A stretch of 64,000 nucleotides of DNA from Solirubrum sp044628455 (lineage in GTDB: Bacteria > Bacteroidota > Bacteroidia > Cytophagales > Hymenobacteraceae), in contig NZ_JBIYZW010000002.1 of NCBI RefSeq assembly GCF_044628455.1, forward strand, positions 806,001 through 870,000, given 5' to 3'. Numbering within the stretch: the stretch's first letter is position 1; each line of letters starts with the position of its first letter. This document shows, one piece after another, positions 26,926 through 37,095 of this stretch. The notes below the pieces were generated by a model. That model did no database searches and was not told the origin of the DNA. It saw only the letters and a program-made list of their open reading frames with translations. The position numbers and the translations under genes are program-made.

Positions 26926-27036
26926 GGCGGGAGTTGCCAGTTGTCAGTTACCGGTTGTCAGTTGGCAGTTGGGAGTGACCAACAACGAGCAACCAGAAAC
27001 CAACAACAAATAACCAAAAACGAAAAACGCCCCGCC
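26926..27036. repeat. Heptamer element between the NTF2-like gene and fbp
   Basis: The left arm (26926-26980), immediately after the stop, consists of AGTTG-class units (CCAGTTG, TCAGTTA, CCGGTTG, TCAGTTG, GCAGTTG). The right arm (26979-27028), 8 bases before the fbp ATG, consists of CCAACAA/CCAGAAA/CCAAAAA/CGAAAAA units. As at 9641, the arms are from different classes. Confidence 0.75.
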
Positions 27037-28053
27037 ATGACCGCGCCCGACGAAGACCTTATTGCCTCGCCCGTAGGCATCACGCTGGAGCGCTACATCA
27101 TGCGCAAGCAGGCCGAGTTTCCCTTTGCCACCGGCGAGCTGTCCCAGCTGCTGCGCGACATTGCCCTGGCCGGCAAAATCATCAACCGCGAAGTCAACCG
27201 CGCCGGCCTCTCGGACGTGACCGGCGCCTTCAGCCGCCAGAACGTGCAGGGCGAGCAGCAGCAGCGCCTCGACATGGCCGCCCACGTGCGCTTCGTGCGG
27301 GCCCTGCGCAACGGCGGCCAGGCCTGCGCGGTGCTGTCGGAAGAAGAGGAGGGCCTCATTTACACCGGCAACGACCACGCCAAGTACGTGGTGGCCATGG
27401 ACCCGCTGGACGGCTCGTCGAACATCGACGTGAACGTGTCCATCGGCACGCTGTTTTCCATTTACTGCCGCGTAACGCCGGTGGGCTCCAAGGCCACCGC
27501 GGCCGACTTTCTGCAGGGCGGCCGCCGGCAGGTGGCCGCGGGCTACGTGCTCTACGGCTCGAGCACCATGCTGGTGTACACCACCGGCCACGGCGTCACG
27601 GGCTTCACCTACGAGCCTTCCCTGGGCGAGTTTTTCCTCTCGCACCCCGACCTGCGCATCCCGGCCGCCGGCCGCACGTTTTCCTGCAACGAGGGCTACT
27701 GGTACGAGTACCCGGCCTACGTGCGTGCCTTCCTGGAAAGCTGCAAGCGCCGCGGTCTGCCCGGCCGCTACATCGGCTCGTTGGTGGCCGACTACCACCG
27801 CAACCTGCTCACCGGCGGCATTTACCTGTACCCGCCCACCGCGGCCCAAACCGAGGGCAAGCTGCGCCTGCTCTACGAGTGCTACCCCCTGGCCTTCCTG
27901 ATGGAGCAGGCCGGCGGCGAGGCCACCACCGGCACCCAGGCCGTGCTCGACGTGGTGCCCACCGACTTTCACCAGCGCTGCCCCCTGGTCATCGGCTCAC
28001 CCGACCTGGTGCAGGAGCTGCTGGCCTGCGTGGCGGCGGCTTCGGCCGGGTAG
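27037..28053 (+). CDS. fbp: Class 1 fructose-1,6-bisphosphatase
   Basis: 338-residue gluconeogenic phosphatase hydrolysing fructose-1,6-bisphosphate. Metal-binding acidic residues are in LSEEEEG (about 105-111) and in MDPLDGSSNIDVNVSIGT (about 125-142), the class 1 signature. The C-terminal substrate region KLRLLYECYPLAFLMEQAGG is also canonical. I chose the ATG at 27037; the in-frame extension to 26941 only reads through heptamer repeats. Uronate catabolism yields pyruvate and triose phosphate, so hexose phosphates must be remade through this enzyme, a sensible companion to the pectin genes. A terminator follows. Confidence 0.95.
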   Translation: MTAPDEDLIASPVGITLERYIMRKQAEFPFATGELSQLLRDIALAGKIINREVNRAGLSDVTGAFSRQNVQGEQQQRLDMAAHVRFVRALRNGGQACAVLSEEEEGLIYTGNDHAKYVVAMDPLDGSSNIDVNVSIGTLFSIYCRVTPVGSKATAADFLQGGRRQVAAGYVLYGSSTMLVYTTGHGVTGFTYEPSLGEFFLSHPDLRIPAAGRTFSCNEGYWYEYPAYVRAFLESCKRRGLPGRYIGSLVADYHRNLLTGGIYLYPPTAAQTEGKLRLLYECYPLAFLMEQAGGEATTGTQAVLDVVPTDFHQRCPLVIGSPDLVQELLACVAAASAG

Positions 28054-28062
28054 GTTTTAGTT

Positions 28063-28100
28063 AGCCCGCGACTGGTCAGGGTACTGCCCGCGGGCTTTTT
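28063..28100 (+). terminator. Rho-independent terminator after fbp
   Basis: 8-bp stem AGCCCGCG / CGCGGGCT with an 18-base loop, followed by a short T-run (28096-28100). It lies 10 bases after the fbp stop. Confidence 0.7.
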
Positions 28101-28124
28101 CTTTCGTTTCTCATTCGCTGATTC

Positions 28125-29669
28125 ATGCCTAAAATCGTTTCGCCCCAGGTGGAGTTTGGGGGCCTCATGGCCCAGGTCAAGCAGATTACGCCGGAAATCC
28201 TGACCGAAGACGGCCGCTTTCTGAACTTGCTGGAAGGCCGCTGGCAGGAGCCCGGCACCCCGCGCCCCTTCACCTCGCCGGTCGATGGCTCGGAGCTGGG
28301 TGCCCTGCCCATGCTCGACCACGCCACCGCCCTGCGGGCCGTGCGCGCCGCCAAGCAGGAAGCCGCCGACTGGGCCGGCGTGGAGCTGGACGAGCGCCGC
28401 CGCCGCGTGCAGGACTGTCTCGATTTGCTGCGCCAGCACGTAGAACTGACCGGCAAGCTGCTGATCTGGGAAATCGGCAAAACCTACAAGCTGGGCTTCA
28501 CCGACATCGACCGCGCCATCGACGGCGTGCAGTGGTACGTCGACCACATCGAGGACATGCTGGGCACGCGCCGGCCGCTGGGCCTCGTGAGCAACATCGC
28601 CTCGTGGAACTACCCCATGTCGGTGCTGCTGCACGCGGTGCTCACCCAGGTGTTGTGCGGCAACGCCGTCATTGCCAAAACGCCCACCGACGGCGGCTTT
28701 ATCTCCCTGAGCTTCACCTTTGCCCTGGCCCGCCGCTGCGGCCTGCCCGTGACGCTGGTGAGCGGCGCCGGCGGCGAGCTGAGCGACGTGCTGGTGAAGA
28801 ACGAGGCCATCGACTGCCTGAGCTTCGTGGGCGGGCGCTACAACGGCCGCAACATTGCCGATGCCCTGGCTGCCCACGACAAGCGCTACATGCTGGAAAT
28901 GGAGGGCGTGAACACCTACGGCATCTGGGACTACAGCGACTGGAACAGCCTGGCCGACCAGCTCAGGAAGGGCTACGACTACGGCAAGCAGCGCTGCACG
29001 GCCTACGTGCGCTTCGTGGTGCAGCGCAGCCTGTTTCCGAAGTTCCTGGAAACCTACTGGGAGGCCGCCCGCAGCCTGAAAGTGGGCAACCCCACGCTGG
29101 TCGACAACGCCGCCGACAAGCTGCCCGAGCTGGCTTTCGGCCCCGTCATCAACCGCGCCCAGGCCGAAGACCTCGACCGCCTCTACGCCGACGCGCTCAA
29201 AACCGGCGCTACGCCCATCTTCGAGGGGCAGCTCGACGACGCGCTGTTCCTGCCCGGGCAAGACCGCTCGGCCTACCGCGCCCCGCGGGCCCTGGTGAAC
29301 CTGCCGCGCCAGAGCGAGCTGTACTTCAAGGAGCCCTTCGGCCCCATCGACTCCATCGTGCTGGTCGACCGCGTGGAGGAGCTGGTGGGCGAGATGAACA
29401 TCTCAAACGGTGCCCTGGTAGCAGCCCTGGCCTCCGACGACGAGAAGTGGGCCCAGCGCACGGCCCGCGAAATCCGCGCCTTCAAGGTGGGCATCAACAA
29501 GCTTCGCTCGCGCGGCGACCGGGAAGAAGTGTTCGGCGGGCTGGGCGAGTCGTGGAAGGGCGCTTTCGTGGGCGGCAAGCTGTTGGTGGAAGCCGTAACC
29601 CAGGGCGAACCGGGACAGCCCGTGCTCGGCAACTACCCCGACGCCACCCTGCTGCCCGAAAAGCCGTAA
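28125..29669 (+). CDS. Aldehyde dehydrogenase family protein
   Basis: 514-residue NAD(P)-dependent aldehyde dehydrogenase. Visible features are the proton-relay Asn in NIASWNYP, the general-base Glu260 in LEMEGVN, the nucleophile Cys291 in KQRCTAY and the cofactor loop KEPFGPIDSIV. The Glu-Cys spacing is slightly shorter than usual. The GNAVIAKTP motif gives the cofactor-binding Lys. The substrate cannot be assigned: a role in sugar-acid or semialdehyde oxidation next to the uronate genes is possible, but a separate terminator divides it from fbp. It ends 25 bases before a strong hairpin that is split by the assembly gap. Confidence 0.85.
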   Translation: MPKIVSPQVEFGGLMAQVKQITPEILTEDGRFLNLLEGRWQEPGTPRPFTSPVDGSELGALPMLDHATALRAVRAAKQEAADWAGVELDERRRRVQDCLDLLRQHVELTGKLLIWEIGKTYKLGFTDIDRAIDGVQWYVDHIEDMLGTRRPLGLVSNIASWNYPMSVLLHAVLTQVLCGNAVIAKTPTDGGFISLSFTFALARRCGLPVTLVSGAGGELSDVLVKNEAIDCLSFVGGRYNGRNIADALAAHDKRYMLEMEGVNTYGIWDYSDWNSLADQLRKGYDYGKQRCTAYVRFVVQRSLFPKFLETYWEAARSLKVGNPTLVDNAADKLPELAFGPVINRAQAEDLDRLYADALKTGATPIFEGQLDDALFLPGQDRSAYRAPRALVNLPRQSELYFKEPFGPIDSIVLVDRVEELVGEMNISNGALVAALASDDEKWAQRTAREIRAFKVGINKLRSRGDREEVFGGLGESWKGAFVGGKLLVEAVTQGEPGQPVLGNYPDATLLPEKP

Positions 29670-29693
29670 GCACGCCCGGCTGCTTCGCGCTGA

Positions 29694-29842
29694 AGCGGCG
29701 CCCCGGCCTTGCTGGCCGGGGCGNNNNNNNNNNNNNNNNNNNNNNNNNNNNNNNNNNNNNNNNNNNNNNNNNNNNNNNNNNNNNNNNNNNNNNNNNNNNN
29801 NNNNNNNNNNNNNGCCCCGGCCTTGCTGGCCGGGGCGCCGCT
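29694..29842 (+). other. Assembly gap (90 N) flanked by the two halves of one hairpin
   Basis: N runs from 29724 to 29813. The 24 bases before it (29700-29723) and the 24 bases after it (29814-29837) are identical. If the flanks are overlapped, they give one uninterrupted perfect palindrome: AGCGGCGCCCCGGCC, loop TTGCT, then GGCCGGGGCGCCGCT. This suggests that the two contigs truly overlap and the N run is an artefact of a 15-bp GC hairpin. The hairpin would sit between the aldehyde dehydrogenase gene and the next gene, perhaps as a terminator, though no T-run follows. Confidence 0.75.
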
Positions 29843-29883
29843 CTCGTTTCGGAGCCGTCCGTTTCGCCGCCTTACGCCCTGCT

Positions 29884-31809
29884 ATGAAACACTTTTTTAC
29901 CGCGCTGCTGGCCGGCTGCCTGCTGCCGGGTGCGCTGCGGGCCCAGCTGCTGTCCGCTCCGCCCGCTACTCAAACCACCAACCTCGCCGCCCACTCTGCA
30001 CCGCAACCGGCCGGGCTGGGCAGCCAGCGCCAGGTTCACCTCCGCCAGGCCCTGGCGTCGGCGGCGGGCACGCGGGCCTACCGCGACACGGTGCGGGCGC
30101 GCTTCGGGCGGCTGCTGGGGCCGCTGCCGCTCAAGGCTAAGTTCAAGGCCGTGGTGGTGGGCACCGTGCCGCAGACCGGCTACCGCGTCGAGCGCGTCAT
30201 CTACGAAAGCCTGCCGCGGCACCGCATCACCGCCAACCTTTACGTGCCCGATGGCGCCGGGCAGTTCCCGGCCGTTTTACTGCTGGGCGCGGCCGATGCC
30301 GCCGGTAAGGCCGCCGTGGCAACCCAGCAAACGGCCGGTCTGCTGGCCCGCCACGGCCTGGTGGTGCTCGTGGCTGACCCCATTTGCCAGGGCGAGCGGC
30401 GCCAGCTGACCGATGCCGAGGGCCAGCCGCTGGTGGCCGAGGCCGCGGCCGAACGCCACCTGCTCAACGCCGGCGCCAGCCTGCTGGGTACCAGCACCGC
30501 CGCCGCCGAGCTGTGGGACAACGTGCGCGGCCTCGACTACCTGCTCACCCGCCCCGAAGTAAACCCCGAGCGGCTGGGTTGCCTGGGCCAGGGCGAGGGT
30601 GCCAGCCGGGCTGCCTGGCTGGCTGGCTACGACGAGCGCGTGCGGGTGGCCGCGCTCAGCGGCTACCACGCCGCTGACTGTGGCCCCGTGCCGGGGCTGG
30701 AGGGAGCCGGCCTCACCGCCGCCGACTGGCCTATTATGGTGGCGCCCCGCCCGCTGCTGCTGGCTGCCGGCCCCCACGCGGCCGCCGCTTCCGCTCAGCC
30801 GAGCATTTACCAGGAACTGCAGCCGGTGTACGCGGCCCTGGGCGAGGCCGGACAGATCGGTGAGCTGCCCGGGGCGGTGGAAGCCGACGCGGCCCGGCTG
30901 CAGCGTGAGGCCGTAGCGCAGTGGCTGCGCCGCCAGCTGGCGGGTGACCAGCAAGCGGTGGGGGGCGGCGAAGAAGCCGTGCTACCGGAAAAAGCCTTGC
31001 GCTGCACCCTTACTGGCCAGGTCAACACCACCTTCGGCGACGAGCAGGACTTGGCCCAGCGCCACCTGTTGCTGGCCCGCGAGTGGGCCGCTCGCCGCCG
31101 CCAGCTGCGCCCCGCCGAGCTAACGGCCGCCGTGCGCCAGCAGCTGGGGTTGCCGACCGCCGAGCCCGCGGTGAGCGTGGAATGGCAGCCCGGCGCGGCC
31201 GCCGGGCTGCGGGCCGGCGTGATTCGGCGCCCGAACCAGGAGCCGCTATCGGTTTGGGTGGCGCGGCCCGCTAATGGCGCGGCCCCCAGCAAAGTCGTGC
31301 TGTGGCTGTCGGACCGCGGCCGGCAGGCCCTGGCCGACAGCGCGGCGTTGCTGCCGGCGTACCGCCGCCAGGGCTGGGCCGTAGTGCTGGCCGACCTGCG
31401 GGGGCTGGGTAGCGCCCAGCCGGTAAGCGGCCCCGGCTCCGATACCAAGTCCCCGGCCCAGCTGGCCCTGGCGGCTGGCGAGCCGCTGCTGGCCGCGCAC
31501 GTAGCCGACGTGCTGGCACTGCTGCGCTTGGTAGAGCAGGAGCCCGATTGGCGCGCGGCCCCGCTGGAAATCCACGCGGCGGGCTGGGCAGCCCCGGCGG
31601 CGCTGCACGCGGCCGTGCTCACCCCGGCAGTTGCCCGCCTCGAGCTGTACCAGGGGCTGCCCTCTTTTCAGTTGCTGCTGGAGCAGCCCGTAGCCCCGGC
31701 GCCCTACGCGTTGGTGCTGCCCGGCGTGCTGCGCCGCTACGACCTGCCCGACCTGGCTGCCTTGCTGGGCCCGCGGCGGCTGGTGGTGCACAGGCGCGCG
31801 GAGCAGTAG
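29884..31809 (+). CDS. Exported tandem alpha/beta-hydrolase-like protein, nucleophile missing
   Basis: 641-residue protein with a signal peptide (ending ALRAQ). Residues about 70-370 resemble acetyl-xylan-esterase/dienelactone-hydrolase-type alpha/beta hydrolases: ITANLYVPDG, FPAVLLLGA and LVVLVADPICQGERRQ. A more degenerate second unit follows at about 440-640 (VVLWLSDRG, WAVVLADLRGLGS). The expected nucleophile elbow GxSxG reads G235-Q-G-E-G, with Gly in the Ser position; the second unit reads GWAAP. Neither half therefore has a visible catalytic Ser, so this may be a non-catalytic family member. It stands alone between a scaffold gap and a terminator-like hairpin. Function unknown. Confidence 0.7.
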   Translation: MKHFFTALLAGCLLPGALRAQLLSAPPATQTTNLAAHSAPQPAGLGSQRQVHLRQALASAAGTRAYRDTVRARFGRLLGPLPLKAKFKAVVVGTVPQTGYRVERVIYESLPRHRITANLYVPDGAGQFPAVLLLGAADAAGKAAVATQQTAGLLARHGLVVLVADPICQGERRQLTDAEGQPLVAEAAAERHLLNAGASLLGTSTAAAELWDNVRGLDYLLTRPEVNPERLGCLGQGEGASRAAWLAGYDERVRVAALSGYHAADCGPVPGLEGAGLTAADWPIMVAPRPLLLAAGPHAAAASAQPSIYQELQPVYAALGEAGQIGELPGAVEADAARLQREAVAQWLRRQLAGDQQAVGGGEEAVLPEKALRCTLTGQVNTTFGDEQDLAQRHLLLAREWAARRRQLRPAELTAAVRQQLGLPTAEPAVSVEWQPGAAAGLRAGVIRRPNQEPLSVWVARPANGAAPSKVVLWLSDRGRQALADSAALLPAYRRQGWAVVLADLRGLGSAQPVSGPGSDTKSPAQLALAAGEPLLAAHVADVLALLRLVEQEPDWRAAPLEIHAAGWAAPAALHAAVLTPAVARLELYQGLPSFQLLLEQPVAPAPYALVLPGVLRRYDLPDLAALLGPRRLVVHRRAEQ

Positions 31810-31854
31810 TTGGGCGCGGCCACCCGGCAAACTTCAGGGGGCTGAAAAGGCAAA

Positions 31855-31886
31855 AAGCTCCGGCCCAGAGGAGCGGAGCTTTCACC
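31855..31886. terminator. Hairpin, possible bidirectional terminator
   Basis: Stem AAGCTCCG (31855-31862) / CGGAGCTT (31874-31881), flanked by an A-run on the left and a short T-run on the right. It lies 45 bases after the alpha/beta-hydrolase-like gene. The rest of the gap up to 32087 shows nothing that I recognise. Confidence 0.6.
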
Positions 31887-32087
31887 ATTACTCAATGAGA
31901 CGCGGCGCCTCAGCAGCGCCAACATCAAAAGCAAATATACCCCCCGGCAACAAGCGCCGCTACCGCATGATGATGTGATGGTTGCGGGCCTGGCCGGCGG
32001 TCAGCGCGGAGCAAGGCTAGGAGAATAATTCCGGCAGAAATGGTTGATTGCCCGTAAGACCTAGGCTGAACCAACCGAATTCCGCGC

Positions 32088-34274
<2,187 letters not shown>

Positions 34275-34317
34275 CGCGGCCGGCTGCCACGTCCTCTATG
34301 TGCAGACAGTCAGGAGC

Positions 34318-34481
34318 CATCCGAAAGTTGTGCGGGCGAAAGTGCCGCGGCCGCTTGTAAAAGCCGTTCGGCAGTCCAGCAAAATTGCCCGGCAGCCCGC
34401 GAAAGCGTTCAGGCAGCGCGCAAAATTGCCCGGGCAACTCACGAGAGTGCCCGGGCAGCGTGCAAAAAATCAGGGGGCAGC
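34318..34481. repeat. 21-bp degenerate tandem array between otsAB and the GH15 gene
   Basis: About eight units of 21-22 bp with GGCAG-type boxes spaced at 21 bases (for example GGCAGCGCGCAAAATTGCCC). Read in one frame it gives an artificial 7-residue periodicity (QRAKLPG-like). It contains perfect short palindromes such as TTGCCCGGGCAA at 34426-34437. It fills the gap between two convergent stop codons, and period and placement match the larger array at 41108-41452. Confidence 0.75.
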
Positions 34482-36266
34482 CTACAGGAAGTTCGGGCGG
34501 TCCAGCTTCTTGGCAATGCGGTAGGCGGCATTCACCAGGCCCACGTGGCTGTAGGCCTGCGGGAAGTTGCCCCACTGCGAGCCGGTGCGCGCGTCTACGT
34601 CCTCGCTCAGCAGGCCCAGGTGATTGGTGTAGCCCAGCAGCTTTTCAAACTCCCGCGTCGCGTCGTCGAGGCGACCCACGCAGGCCAGCGCCTCGATGTA
34701 CCAAAACGAGCAGATCAGGAAGGTCGTCTCGGGCGTGCCGAAGTCGTCGGCGTGGCGGTAGCGATAAAACAGGCCCTCGGGCGTTTTTAGCTCGTGCTCC
34801 AGGGCCTCCAGGTGGGTGCGGGCCCGCTCCGAGTCGGGCGGCAGGTAGCCCATCAGAATCAGCTGCAGGCCGCTGGCGTCGAGGTGGGGCGAGCCGATGG
34901 CGTTGGTGTACACGCCCCGGACTGGGTCGTAGCAGGCCTCGATTTTCTCGCGCGCCTGCTCCATCAGCCGGCTGGCCTGGGCGGCCATGCCTGCGTTGCC
35001 CAGGTACTGGGCCACCTTGTAGGCCGCGTGGGCCCCCGCCCAGTGAAACAGGTAGGTGTAGCAGTGGTACTGGGCTAGGTTGCGGAATTCCCAGAGGCCC
35101 GCGTCGGGCTGCTCCATGGTGCGCTCGATAAACGACAGCGCATCGAACATGAGCTTCTCCGAATTGGCCCGCTCCCGCGTCACGAAGCGCCGGTCGACGT
35201 ACAGCGGCAGCAAAGCCACCAGCACCTGCCCGTACACGTCGTTCTGCACGTGGGTGTAGGCGTCGTTGCCGATGCGCACCGGGCGGTTGCCGCGGTAGCC
35301 CGTCAGATCCAGCTCCTGCTCCACCAGCTCGGAGGCCCCGCTGATGGAGTACAGCGGCTGGTACTTGTCGCCCACCTTGGTCGAAATATTGGCAATGAAG
35401 TGGAAGTACTGCTCCATTTCCTCGAAGTGCCCGATGTTGTTGAAGGCATTGAGGATGTAGAACGTGTCGCGCATCCAGCAGTAGCGGTAGTCCCAGTTGC
35501 GCCCCGAGCCGGGGGCCTCGGGCAGCGAGGTGGTAGTGGCGGCAATGATGGCGCCGGTGTCCTCGTACTGGTGCAGCTTCAGGGCCAAGGCCGAGCGAAT
35601 CACCTCGGTCTGGTAGAAGTTGCTGATGCTGGTGCTTTTCACCCAGGTGCGCCAGTACTGCACGGTGTGGCGCAGAAACTGCTCGCAGGTATTTTCCAGC
35701 GCGGCCTCCAGCGGCGCGCCGTAGGTCAGCACCAGGTACTTGGTTTCGGTGAGGGCAAAGTCTTCTTCCTCCAGCACGTAGCTCAGCGGCACGTTGGTGG
35801 TCAGCCGAATTTCCTCGGGCAGCCCCCGAAAGGCAATGTGGTTGGACGAGCGGCGGGCCGTGAGCGGGGTGCGACCGTAGTCGCCCACCGGCCGGCACAC
35901 GGCCCGCACCCGCGGCGTGCCCTCCAGGGGCTCCAGCTTGCGGATGAGCATCAGCGGCTTGTAGTACCGCTCGTACTGGTGAAAGCGCGGTGCGAAGTCG
36001 GTGACGCGGTAGCGGCCCCGGGCGCACTCCACCTCGGTGCACAGCACGTTGGTGTTGTCGAGGTAGTACTGGCGGGTGCGGTACTCGCCGTCGGCCGGCA
36101 GCAGGCTAAAGGCGCCGCCCTGCTGCTCGTCGAGCAGGCCGCCGAAAACGAAGCCGCTGTCGAAGCGCGGCCAGCAAAGCCATTGCAGGGAGGTATCCTG
36201 GCGGATGAGGGCAAGGTAGGCGCAGTTGCCTACCAGGCCCAGGTCGTAGGTGTGTCGGTTGCTCAT
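34482..36266 (-). CDS. GH15 family glycosidase (glucoamylase/trehalase type)
   Basis: 594-residue cytoplasmic glycoside hydrolase family 15 protein without a signal peptide. It has an N-terminal beta-sandwich (about 1-230) and an (alpha/alpha)6 barrel starting near GRNWDYRYCWMRDTFY. The general acid lies in DAGLWEFRN (Glu near 391) and the general base in LLSEDVD (Glu near 553). Bacterial GH15 enzymes include glucoamylases and trehalases. Its convergent placement next to otsAB suggests trehalose or related disaccharide turnover (inference). The start MSNRHTYDLGLVGN matches related proteins. Confidence 0.88.
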   Translation of the reverse strand: MSNRHTYDLGLVGNCAYLALIRQDTSLQWLCWPRFDSGFVFGGLLDEQQGGAFSLLPADGEYRTRQYYLDNTNVLCTEVECARGRYRVTDFAPRFHQYERYYKPLMLIRKLEPLEGTPRVRAVCRPVGDYGRTPLTARRSSNHIAFRGLPEEIRLTTNVPLSYVLEEEDFALTETKYLVLTYGAPLEAALENTCEQFLRHTVQYWRTWVKSTSISNFYQTEVIRSALALKLHQYEDTGAIIAATTTSLPEAPGSGRNWDYRYCWMRDTFYILNAFNNIGHFEEMEQYFHFIANISTKVGDKYQPLYSISGASELVEQELDLTGYRGNRPVRIGNDAYTHVQNDVYGQVLVALLPLYVDRRFVTRERANSEKLMFDALSFIERTMEQPDAGLWEFRNLAQYHCYTYLFHWAGAHAAYKVAQYLGNAGMAAQASRLMEQAREKIEACYDPVRGVYTNAIGSPHLDASGLQLILMGYLPPDSERARTHLEALEHELKTPEGLFYRYRHADDFGTPETTFLICSFWYIEALACVGRLDDATREFEKLLGYTNHLGLLSEDVDARTGSQWGNFPQAYSHVGLVNAAYRIAKKLDRPNFL

Positions 36267-36379
36267 AGGCCGGGCCGCGGCCGGGTGCGGGGCCGCATGA
36301 GCTACCGTGTACCCGAAGCAGCCGCCGGGGGTTGCTTTCGGGCGGCGGCCGGGTCGTTATCGGCCTGGCCGTAACGGGC

Positions 36380-36505
36380 CTAGAGCAGCAGGGCCGAGGC
36401 GGCGGTGGCGGCGGCGCCCGCCGTGAGCCACACGCGCAGCAGCACGTTGGTCAGGCGCAGCTTCTTTTCCAGCGAAACGTAGCGGGGGGCAGTGGGGTGT
36501 GTCAT
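36380..36505 (-). CDS. Small membrane protein, 41 residues
   Basis: Short protein starting with ATG at 36505: a hydrophilic N-terminus (MTHPTAPRYVSLEKKLR) and one C-terminal transmembrane helix ending SALLL. Support for reality comes from the second small gene at 36871-37095. Both starts sit in the same TTGCTATGAC context, and both C-termini follow the pattern PRYxxL, then basic residues, R-x-T, and a hydrophobic helix containing SALL. No known family is recognised. It could be a small stress or envelope peptide. Confidence 0.55.
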   Translation of the reverse strand: MTHPTAPRYVSLEKKLRLTNVLLRVWLTAGAAATAASALLL

Positions 36506-36870
36506 AGCAAGAGGTAGGCAAAGAGCGGGGCGGTAGTCAGCACATAGAGTCCGCAGCGGGAAAAAGGGTTGCCTGGGGGGCAAAACTCTAACCCCTTGAC
36601 TGGCTGCGGGTCTACGTAAAGATGCAAGCGAAACAAGGCTAGCGCAAGCTCAGCCGGCCCAAACGGGCGCAAACCCGGTTGAACCGTAATAACCCGGGGG
36701 CGAACCGGCCCGGCACACCCGCTCAACCCGCGAAGGCAGGTCGATAGCAGCGGCAGGCGGGCGGACACAGCGGGCATGAGCAGGGACTTTGGCCCCGCAA
36801 AACAGGGGCTTTTTTGCCGGCTCCGACTTGATTGAAATCAAGAATGCCTTGAACGCGGTTGGCCGCGGGG
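36506..36870. other. Gene-free stretch with small palindromes
   Basis: 365 bases between the two small membrane-protein genes. It contains GCCCC/GGGGC around an 8-base loop followed by CTTTTTT (about 36791-36816), a weak terminator-like hairpin on the + strand, and a perfect CTTGATT/AATCAAG palindrome at 36827-36842. No convincing coding frame or TAnnTTTG promoter was seen. Confidence 0.4.
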
Positions 36871-37095
36871 CTAGGCCGCGACTAGCAGGGCGCTCAGAAA
36901 GATGGCGGCGGTGCCCAGCCAGAACAGCCGGGTAACGCGGTGCTGGCGACGCAGCAGCTGCTGGTAACGGGGCGAGGCCCCCGGCTCCTGGGGCAGCCCG
37001 GCGTTCCAGGTGGCCAGCAGTGCGGTCCAAAGCACGGAGCCGGGGCGGGTCGGCAAACTCAGGCGCCCGGCCGGTTGGGAGAAAAAGGTAGTCAT
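36871..37095 (-). CDS. Small membrane protein, 74 residues, paralogue of the 41-residue one
   Basis: Starts at ATG 37095. About 50 mostly polar, Pro/Arg-rich residues are followed by a basic stretch (RYQQLLRRQHRVTR) and one C-terminal transmembrane helix (LFWLGTAAIFLSALLVAA). The C-terminal third resembles the protein at 36380-36505, and both genes share the CTACC...TTGCTATGAC start context. No domain is recognised. It lies upstream of, and divergent from, the AraC-type regulator. Confidence 0.55.
   Translation of the reverse strand: MTTFFSQPAGRLSLPTRPGSVLWTALLATWNAGLPQEPGASPRYQQLLRRQHRVTRLFWLGTAAIFLSALLVAA

Noticed and set aside
28532..29887. Open frame crossing the N gap after the aldehyde dehydrogenase
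   Set aside because: It is a different frame of the dehydrogenase gene and stays open only because N bases hide stops.
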